64,000 nucleotides of DNA from Capra hircus (taxonomy: Eukaryota; Chordata; Mammalia; Artiodactyla; Bovidae), in NCBI RefSeq assembly GCF_001704415.2, contig NC_030812.1:55404093-55468092 (forward strand), given 5' to 3'. Position 1 is the first letter of the stretch, and every line of letters begins with the position of its first letter. The position numbers and the translations under genes were made by a program. Below, piece after piece: positions 56,463-64,000 of this stretch. The notes beneath the pieces are model-generated. The model was not told the origin of the DNA. It ran no database searches and saw nothing but the letters and a program-made list of their open reading frames with translations.

Positions 56463-58054
56463 AGCAGATGACACAGTTTCATTACAGTGATTAGCAGTCT
56501 TAAAATGTTTAGCTTTCTCCATACATTGTGGCACGGGACACTTCAATATTGGAATTTCAGCTAGGCAGCACTTTACTTGTACTAATCCCACAATTTTTCC
56601 TACTGATGATTTTTCACAGTGCAAAGATTCCTGAATTTCTCCTTTGAAGCTAAACAAGAGACGATTTCTGGAGTTTGGGAGATCCCTCGTTATTTGCATA
56701 GATTCATTGTGATTGCTATTCACTTTCTTTCCCCTACTATTCATTTTTAGTGTATCAGCATTTCTTATTTGCCTATGAAGACTATTTTTTGACAATATTT
56801 GCAGCAGTTTCTGTGGAAAATGTTTTATTTTAAAAAAAAAGGTGGCGGCAAGGGGAATTTCATCTTGTAGCTTAGTGATAGAGCCTGTTGCCATGGAGTC
56901 CTGGATCAGATTGGCTGACCCTGGGCCAATGAGCAGTTAGAACATAAATACATCAACATTTAACCTTGCAGAATTCATTTATTCAGTGATATATGACATT
57001 AATACTATACTAGAGTTGTGAACTAAATTGTTTCAAGAATGGTATAAGGTGGTTTTCTCTTCCCTTTCAAAATTTTCTGCTTAATGTAAACAGTTGTAAT
57101 AATACATTATCTTCTTGCTTTGATTTGACTGGGAGAAAATATGGAGGGAAATACCTTTCACCTGTCTGTGAATTGAGCTGCTGCTGCAGTCAGTTGGGCT
57201 TATGCCAAGTCTAAGTCAAACTCTGGCCTCTAGACTAGAGATTTGTCTTGATATCTGAAGCTGCCTTGCTTATTTTGGTAGCTTTAGAGCTGAGTCAGAA
57301 ATTGGCAGCTTTTTTCTTGTTTTTTCTTTTTTCTCTTCTACTCTGATACGATAGTCCATGTAAATGTTATATTGCACATTATTTGATCTGGTGTTAGAGA
57401 ATGATCTGGGAGTAGCTTCTGAGTTCTCCATCTTCACTTCTCTAGCTTGTTCATATTTATCAACTTAAAAGAGAGCGAGATTTGACTTAACTCAGTGTTA
57501 GTTCCTTATCACGGCAGATCATGGCATGGATCTTCTCTGTACCTTATGACTGAAAATGATTCATGCATATAAACAAAGTACCCCTTCTAGATCTTGCAAA
57601 TGAGAAAAGAGTATTGTGTTTTTCTTCTTACATTTTGTGTCAGGAATACTTGAGAAATTGTGGTGGGTCTTGTTCTTCTCTCCTCCAGTGTTCCTATGCT
57701 TGGCTATTTACAGATTTGAAGGATTGAGAGAGACCTCAAAAGGTCCGTGAGTCTGTTCCCCTCCTTTGAACCATTTGAGTCTCTGTAAGTGAGCTGTGAA
57801 CTTCTCATACGGTTACTTTCTGTCTCAGAGGAATAAAATGAAACTTCCGATTCATCTGTTGAGCAGAGAGGAGCAAAAAATCTGTTTGATACCTGACTAA
57901 CTTTTTGTGGGGGAGGCCTTAGAAAAATAGGATGGGAAGTATTTGGGATTTTGTGATTTTAGTTATTGTGACCAGAAAAAAGCTCCCTGGGATGGCATCT
58001 GAGTAAAGGCCTGAAAAGGCTGAGTAACCAGGTAGAAGAAGGCACTGTGAAAGA
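56463..58054. other. No recognised repeat; one 155-codon minus-strand frame
   Basis: Single-copy DNA. The minus-strand frame 56427-56894 (ATG in the context CTCCATGG) encodes 155 residues, Lys/Asn/Ser-rich with six Cys, and no domain I recognise. Its last dozen codons fall in the L1 3'UTR, so that end at least is not an ancestral coding sequence. Confidence 0.4.
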
Positions 58055-59480
58055 CACCCCTTGTTACTGTTGTTCAGTCACCCAGTCGTGTCCGATTCTT
58101 CGTGACCACATGGACTGGAGCACACCAGGCCTCCCTGTCCCTCATCTTCTCCTGGAGTTTGCCCAAGTTCATATTCATTGCACTGGTGATGCCTTCCAGC
58201 CATCTCATCCTCTGAAGCCCTCTTCTCCTTCTGCCCTCGATCTTTCCCAGAATCAGGGACTTTTCCAGTGAGTCGTCTGTGCACATCAGATGACGAAGAT
58301 ACTGGGGCTTCAGCTTCAGTCCTTCCAGTGAATATTCAGGGTTGATCTCCCTTAAGAGTGACTAGTTTGATCTCCTTGCTGCTCAAGGGACTTTCAGGAG
58401 TCTTTTCCAGCAGCACAGTTCAAAAGCATCAATTCTTTGCCATTCTGCTTTCTGCACGGTCCAGCTATCACAACCGTACATGACCACTGGGAAGACCATC
58501 GCCTTAACTATACGGACCTTTATTGGCAGAGTAATGTCTCTGCTTTTCAACACACTGTCTAGGTTTGTTTGTCATCACTTTCCTGCCAGGAAGCAGTAGT
58601 CTTCTGATTCCTGATTTCATGACTGCAGTCACTGTCAGCAGTGATTTTGGAGCCCAAGAAGATGAAATCTGTCACTAGTTCCATGTTTTCCCCTTCTATT
58701 TGCCATGCAGTAATGGGGCCAGTTGCCATGATCTTAGTTTTTGTAACCTTTAGTCTTAAGCCGGCTCTTTCTCCTCTTTCACCCTCATCAAGAGGCTCTT
58801 GAGTTCCTCTTTGCTTTCTGCCCTTACAATGGTATCTGCATATCTGAGGTTGTTGATGTTTCTCCCGCCTATCTTGATTCTGGCATTTCTCATGATGTAC
58901 TCAGTGTATAGGTTAAACAGAGTGACAGCAGACAGTCCTGTCATACTCCTTTCTCAGTCTTGAACCAGTCAGTTGTTCCATACAGGGTTCTGACTGTTGC
59001 TTCTTGATCTGGATATAGGTTTCTCAGGAGACAGGTAAGATGGTCTGATATTCCCATCTCTCTGACAGCTTTCCACAGTTTTTCATGATTGACACAGTCA
59101 AAGATTTTACTGTAGTCGATGAAACAGAGATAGATGTTTTTTCTGAAATTCTCTTGGTATAATCCAGTGAATGTTGGCAACTTGATCTCTAGTTCCTTTT
59201 CCTTTTCTAAACCCAGTTTGGACATCTGGAAGTTCTTGGTTCACATAATGCTGAAGCCCAGTATGCAAGATTCTCATGATTCTCACAGTTATTCTGAGGT
59301 GGTTTGCATTCCCTCCTCCAGTGGATCATATTTTTCAGAACTCTCTGCTATGACCTGTCCATCTTGGGTGACCCTGCACGGCATGGCTTATCACTTTACA
59401 GAGTTATGCACACCCCTTCGCAACAAGGCAGTGATCCTTGAAGGGGAAGCCATCCCTAACTCACCCTTTAATGATGCTCA
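58055..59480 (-). mobile_element. Older, diverged BovB LINE, minus strand, with internal deletion
   Basis: The reverse-complement reads from the BovB C-terminus (58074-58286: SLEKSLILGKIEGRRRRGLQ) through NNLRYAD (active site damaged; 58756-58944) and the motif A region YSKIFDCVNHEKLWK (58941-59225), then jumps near 59290 to 5'UTR-like text (CCTCCAGTGGATCATATTTT, CTGTCCATCTTGGGTGACCC). The endonuclease region is missing. It differs from the other copies at many positions, so it is an older subfamily. Confidence 0.83.
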
Positions 59481-59492
59481 GCCTTTTCCTTA

Positions 59493-60512
59493 CAGTCAGT
59501 TCAGTTCAGTTGCTCAGCCATGTCCAACTCTTTGCAACCCCATGGACTGCAGCATGCCAGGCTTTCCTGTCCATCACCAACTCCTGGAGCTTGCTCAAAT
59601 TCTTGTTCATTGAATCGGTGATGCCGTCAGCCATCTCATCCTCTGTTGTCCCCTTCTCCTCCTGCCTTTAATCTTTCCCAGCATCAAGGTCTTTTCCAGT
59701 GAGTCAGTTCTTCCCATCAGGTGGCCAAAGTATTGGAGCTTCAGCTTTAGCATCAGTCCTTCCAATGAATATTCAGGACTGATTTCCTTTAGGATTGACT
59801 GGTTGGATCTCCTTGCAGTCCAAGGGACTCTCAAGAGTCTTCTCCAACACCACAGTTCAAAAGCATCAATTCTTTGGCACTCAGCTTTTTCACAGTCCAA
59901 CTCTCACATCTATACATGACTACTGGAAAAACCATGGCTTTGACTAGATGGACCTTTGGTAAAGTAACAGCTGTTTTACTGCTTTTTAATATGCTGTCTA
60001 GGTGGGTCATAGCTTTTCTTCCAAGGAGCAAGCGTCTTTTAATTCCATGGCTGCAGTCACCATCTGCAGTGATTTTGGAGCTCACGAAAATAGTCTGTCA
60101 CTTGTTTCCATTGTTTCTCCATCTATTTGCCATGAAGTGATGGGGCCAGATGCCATGATCTTCGTTTTTTGAATGCTGAGTTTTAAGCCAGCTTTTTCTC
60201 TTTCCTTGTTCACTTTCATCAAGAGGCTCTTTAGTTCTTCTTCACTTTCTGCCATAAGTGTAGTGTCATTTGCGTATCTGAGGTTATTGATATTTCTCCT
60301 GGCAATCTTGATTCCAGCTTGTGCTTCATCCAGCCCAACATTTCATATGATGTGCTCTGCATATAAGTTAAATAAGCAGGGTGACAATATACAGTCTTGA
60401 CGTACTCCTTTCCCAATTTGGAACCAATCTGTTGTTCCATGTCCAGTTCTAACTGTTGCTTCTTGACCTGCATACAGATTTCTCAGGAGGCAGGTAAGGT
60501 GGTCTGGTATTG
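59493..60512 (-). mobile_element. BovB LINE, 5'-truncated, minus strand
   Basis: Antisense BovB from the tail complement TCAGTTCAGTTCAGTTGCTC to a truncation at GGTGGTCTGGTATTG. The reverse-complement has RIDAFELWCWRRLLRVPWTA (59607-59900) and the QIGKGVRQD region (60343-60642), but several frameshifts. It lies tandem and in the same orientation next to the older BovB. Confidence 0.87.
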
Positions 60513-60844
60513 TTTTTTTATCATTTTTTAAGAGAGTGTGTGTGCTTTTAATATATATTACAGCAAAACTTAAATAGTATCTTAAACAAGACAAAAGAAG
60601 TCTTTCTCTTACATTCAGGAAATCCAGAGGTAGCCAGTCCAATCCAGGGTTGGTCTCATCAAGGAGTTAGGTTTCTTCTGTTGCCCCATTGTCTATGGTT
60701 TTCAATCCTATCATCTCACAGCCTCGGATGATGAGTGAAGTGCCAGCCTTTACTTCTGCATTCAAGACAGCAAGAATCAGGGATCAGTGAAGAAAGGCCA
60801 TCTGTTTCCATTAAGGATACTTCATACAATTTGTGTTTTTATTT
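60513..60844. other. No recognised feature
   Basis: About 330 bp of unrecognised DNA between the BovB truncation point and the MLT1-type LTR. Confidence 0.45.
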
Positions 60845-61232
60845 TTATTAGTTTCCTGGGGCTGCTGTAACAAAATACCACAAACAGGAGTGTATAAACA
60901 ACAGAAATTTATTTTCTCACAGTTCTGGAGGCTAGAAGTCTCAAGATCAAGGTGTCAGCAGACTGGAATTTTCCTGAAGCCTCTCTCCTGGATTTCCAAA
61001 TGGCCTCTGTTTACTGTGTCCTCCCATGGTTTTTTTTTTCTGATATCTCTATGTATTTTTCAGTTTCCTCTTCTTATAAGGATACCAGCCAGATTAGGCT
61101 TTAATTTAATCACCTCTTTATAGGCCCCATCTCCAAATACAGTCACATTCTGAAGTACTGGGGGTAAGGGAGTGGATAGGGCTTCAGCATGTGAATTTTG
61201 AGAGGACACAATCCAGCCATAATAATACTTCT
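60845..61232 (-). mobile_element. MLT1-type (ERVL-MaLR) LTR, minus strand
   Basis: TTAGTTTCCTGGGGCTGCTG, AACAAAATACCACAAACAGG, AATTTATTTTCTCACAGTTC, TTATAAGGATACCAGCCAGA, CCAAATACAGTCACATTCTG and GGACACAATCCAGCCATAAT are in the antisense order of an MLT1 LTR. No internal coding sequence is attached. Confidence 0.83.
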
Positions 61233-62113
61233 TTCTTCTTATATCCCATGGACCGCAACCTAGTCACACATTCATTTAGCTATAATGAAAGTTAGAATAT
61301 GTGCAACATTTTTACAGTCAGCCATGTGCCCAACTGAAAATCAATAGTTGTATTAAGAAAGAGGTGATTGGATATTGAGGAATGAACAGCAGGCTCTCCT
61401 TTGTAGGGGAGGCTTAAGGAGTAATGATTCTTAAAGTTTTCCAGTTCCTTCATGTGAAATTAGATTGTTCTTACCTTATTTCTCTGGCCAAACTCACATT
61501 CAGTTTTAGATTTTGAAAGATTATTTTAAAACTAAATTGTTGGCTTAAGTGCCCTCTCCACCTCATAGGTTGACCTCTGAGTTCATCACAGTGGGCAATA
61601 CACACTTAGCTGCATAGTGTTTAAGTCTGCAAGAGAAGGCATCTTGAAATGCCATAAGCAATAGGTAAATTGTGATTTTTTTTGTTTTCTTTCCTAGCAT
61701 GTCGTGTCTGGGTTTAGTTGGGAGCAGTTTTGCCAGGATGTGGGAAAAGACAGTGTGAACTTTCAAAGTCTTTTCCATTTCTAAAATTCTGTGTTATTTT
61801 CTACGTAGTGGCATTACTGTGATAAAGCTAAAGAAAATGGAAGTAGTAGAGGTGTTCCACTGTTGGAGCACTGCTGCTTTTTGTTTGAAAGAGGAGGAAA
61901 TATGATTTGTTCTATTTTGCTCAAGGAAATAAAATGGGCATTTTTGGCCAAGAATGTAGAGAAGCCGATAAAACTATATTGAAGCCCAACTGACACTTCA
62001 GTCCATTAATCAGAGCACCTGCAGCTCGCATTTTGGGGCAAGTACAACCATAACAGATACTGAGCAAAGAAGGAGGGTACATGTTCAGAACATTTCAATC
62101 TTGTTTCTCTCTT
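61233..62113. other. No recognised feature
   Basis: Single-copy DNA without a recognisable gene or repeat. Confidence 0.45.
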
Positions 62114-62272
62114 GACGACAGAGGATGAGATGGCTGGATGGCATCATTGACTCAATGGACGCGAGTCTGAGCGAACTCCGGGAGTTGGTGATGGACAGGG
62201 AGGCCTGGCGTGCTGCAATTCATGGGGTCGCAAAGAGTCGGACACGACTGAGTGACTGAACTGAACTGAAGG
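62114..62272 (+). mobile_element. BovB 3' end, severely truncated, plus strand
   Basis: The last 160 bp of BovB (AGGATGAGATGGCTGGATGG through GTCGGACACGACTGAGTGAC and the CTGAACTGAACTGAA tail). The short remaining frame is intact and the sequence is close to the BovB consensus, suggesting a young insertion. Confidence 0.9.
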
Positions 62273-62386
62273 AATTGCTGTGGACATAAGCCAACTGTGA
62301 CCTCCCTTACACACCAGTGAATCCTTTTGCGTTTATAGAGTAGAATGGTTTTCTCATGCTTCCTTGATTTGGAGAATTGGCACAGT

Positions 62387-62412
62387 TGTTGTTGTTGTTG
62401 TTGTTGTTGCTT
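62387..62412. repeat. (GTT)n microsatellite
   Basis: Eight uninterrupted GTT units ending in GC. Confidence 0.92.
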
Positions 62413-62694
62413 TTATTGGCTTAGTACTAGTGAAACCTATGACATTTGACTTCTGAAATCTTTGAAAGACTTGGTGACTGTCACATAGCTATAGCTTTAC
62501 ATGTTCCATAAGTACTTTATACTCTATTCCCCCATATTTTGCTTTCTCTTTGATCAGAAGGGAGTGTTGGACCTGTATCTCTGGTAACTCAGTACAGCCT
62601 TCTTTCTTGTCCTTGTCCCAAGAGCAGTTGAACCAATTTTCCTTTTCAGGCATACAGTTACCATGCTTTTTTGCTTTTTGTCCTTTGGACACTG
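62413..62694. other. No recognised feature
   Basis: Nothing recognised. An 81-codon frame at 62550-62795 runs into the following MIR and is not called. Confidence 0.4.
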
Positions 62695-62830
62695 TAGTGG
62701 AAAGAACATGGGATTTTGGAATCAAGAAGACCTGGTTTGAATTCTGGCTTCTTTTACAGACTGTATGGCCCTCAACAATGTATTTTATTTATTAAATGAT
62801 GATATTTTATACCTTTAGAAGATCAAACAA
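62695..62830 (+). mobile_element. MIR SINE, plus strand
   Basis: Sense MIR: GTGGAAAGAACATGGGATTT, ACCTGGTTTGAATTCTGGCT. Confidence 0.72.
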
Positions 62831-63029
62831 GATGTTTTCTATAAACTATAAAAAATTCAAAGTCCTGAGAGGTGACTCAGATTGAGGCAAAAAATGGGAG
62901 AGTTTGCAAGCCCCAAAATACATCCCCCAGTGACACTCTCTGAAGGGAGACCTTGGATCAGGGCACTCCTTCCATCCCATACTTCATGTCCCAGAACACC
63001 CTTGAATGTCTACCTTGGGACACCTAGAA

Positions 63030-63170
63030 CTTTGGTTTTGGGATCAGACACAGCTAGGCTAGAATCTTGCCTTTGCCCCCTCATTGTATTAACTTGGGAA
63101 AGTTATTTAATTCCTCAGAGCTTTGGTTTCTTCATCTGAAAAATACCCTAATGTTTTGTTAGGATTAAAG
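63030..63170 (+). mobile_element. MIR SINE, plus strand
   Basis: Sense MIR core: AACTTGGGAAAGTTATTTAA, TTTGGTTTCTTCATCTGAAA. Confidence 0.7.
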
Positions 63171-63194
63171 TAATGTATAGAAACAGTAATCAGA

Positions 63195-63350
63195 GTCATA
63201 GAAAGAATGCAGACTTTGGCATCAGCACCAGAGGTCTGATTCTGTCATTTAATAGTAGTGTGACCTTGGGTAAATTCCTTACCTACTCTTGGTGGATATA
63301 ATTTGAAGTATATAAAGTCACCAGGTTCATAATTGTGCTCAATAAACATT
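63195..63350 (+). mobile_element. MIR SINE, plus strand
   Basis: Sense MIR: GAATGCAGACTTTGGCATCA, GTGTGACCTTGGGTAAATTC, tail to about 63350. Third MIR within 700 bp, all in the same orientation. Confidence 0.72.
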
Positions 63351-63514
63351 AATGGTTTTTCCTTTTGTGCTAACTCTAGTGTCAAAGAGTGTATAAATAG
63401 GCTAAGCTATCATGAGTGTCTGGACAGTTTGTTTTTAACCTGTCATTTTAAACCCATGAATATTTTGTCCCCACTGTCTTGACTCCTAAGAGCATTTTTT
63501 TCTCTTTGTGTATG

Positions 63515-63845
63515 TATGTGTGTTTAAATAACATACAGTAAAATACACAAATATTAAGCACTCAGTTAATAACTAAGTTTTGACATTTATATACACCCAT
63601 GTGACCACTACCCCAAACAAAGCAGAATATTTCCATCACTCCTAAAGGGCCCTTTATGTCTCTTTTGAATCAGTATTTTACCCCCAAACCTTTCTGATTT
63701 AAACCACTGTCAGGTACTTTTGCCTGTTCTTGAAATTCATGTAAGTGGATTTACATAGTCTATATTTTTAGGGAAAGAGATTTGCTTTCTTCTACCTACC
63801 ATACAGTTTTGAAATCCATGCATGTTTTTGTGTATGTCAGTATAC
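63515..63845 (-). mobile_element. L1M 3'UTR fragment, minus strand
   Basis: AACATACAGTAAAATACACA, AGTTTTGACATTTATATACA, CCATGTGACCACTACCCCAA and GAAATCCATGCATGTTTTTG are the antisense of an L1M 3'UTR. The remaining bases to 64000 are unrecognised. Confidence 0.72.
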
Positions 63846-64000
63846 AGCCAATGGGGTCAGTGGTGATTGAATCAGTTGTTTCTTCTCAAGTCTCAAAAAA
63901 GAAACAGAATTACCACGCTTCATCAGCCTTCTTGGGGCTCAGGGATAGGGCACCTTCCCTAATCATGTGTCCTCCGAGGAAAGCAGATACCAAAAGTTCA

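Noticed and set aside
59134..59613. 159-codon plus-strand frame
   Set aside because: It runs antisense through two BovB copies and their junction; a shadow of repeat sequence.
1..64000. CRISPR arrays, operons, tRNA or rRNA genes, or a multi-gene defence-like system
   Set aside because: The sequence is bovid nuclear DNA. The tRNA-like boxes belong to SINE heads, and the regular repeats are microsatellites or dimeric SINEs.

Overview
This window is ruminant, almost certainly bovid, nuclear DNA. It is packed with BovB (RTE-clade) LINE copies, Bov-tA and Bov-A2 SINEs, CHR-type tRNA-derived SINEs and artiodactyl L1 pieces, laid over an older mammalian background of L1M, MIR, an MLT1-type LTR and a Tigger-like DNA transposon. 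I see no multi-exon host gene. The only well-preserved host protein frame is an intronless copy of histone H3.3. The rest is intergenic or deep-intronic sequence in which most long frames belong to retrotransposons.

Layout. 0.86-12.6 kb is a degenerate minus-strand L1M mosaic interrupted by SINEs, by the H3.3 retrocopy (6398-7247, with target-site duplication and poly(A)), and by a nested pair of BovB elements: an old minus-strand copy (7952-10993) split by a younger plus-strand copy (8795-10609) that still has an open reverse-transcriptase frame. 12.6-25 kb is mostly non-repetitive with scattered SINEs and MIRs, plus a decayed LTR-like stretch at 24.3-24.9 kb. 25.2-33.0 kb is a nearly complete but decayed plus-strand L1M that meets a minus-strand L1M tail to tail near 33.0 kb. 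36.5-47.7 kb is another long minus-strand L1M, into which have inserted a 589-bp composite retroposon carrying a promoter-like cassette, a fragment of artiodactyl L1 5'UTR that itself contains a solo LTR, and a BovB whose 5' part is inverted (40738-43553).

47.9-58 kb is the most gene-like part. It has a GC-enriched patch at 48.84-49.30 kb with a (TG)n/CG tract, GC box, paired ETS-like motifs and a good splice donor, and a palindromic CRE near 51.17 kb. It also holds a Tigger-like transposon at 54.8-55.6 kb. 58-60.5 kb carries two minus-strand BovB copies in tandem, followed by an MLT1-type LTR. The right end holds MIRs and an L1M tail.

How it works together: the window records successive retrotransposition. 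L1M came first, then CHR/MIR-era SINEs and the older BovB, then younger BovB, Bov-tA and L1-machinery products such as the H3.3 copy. Many insertions are bracketed by readable target-site duplications, so the order of events can be read directly. I found no CRISPR array, operon, tRNA or rRNA gene, and no convincing new multi-gene system. Repeat names come from recognition of consensus sequence, not from a search.
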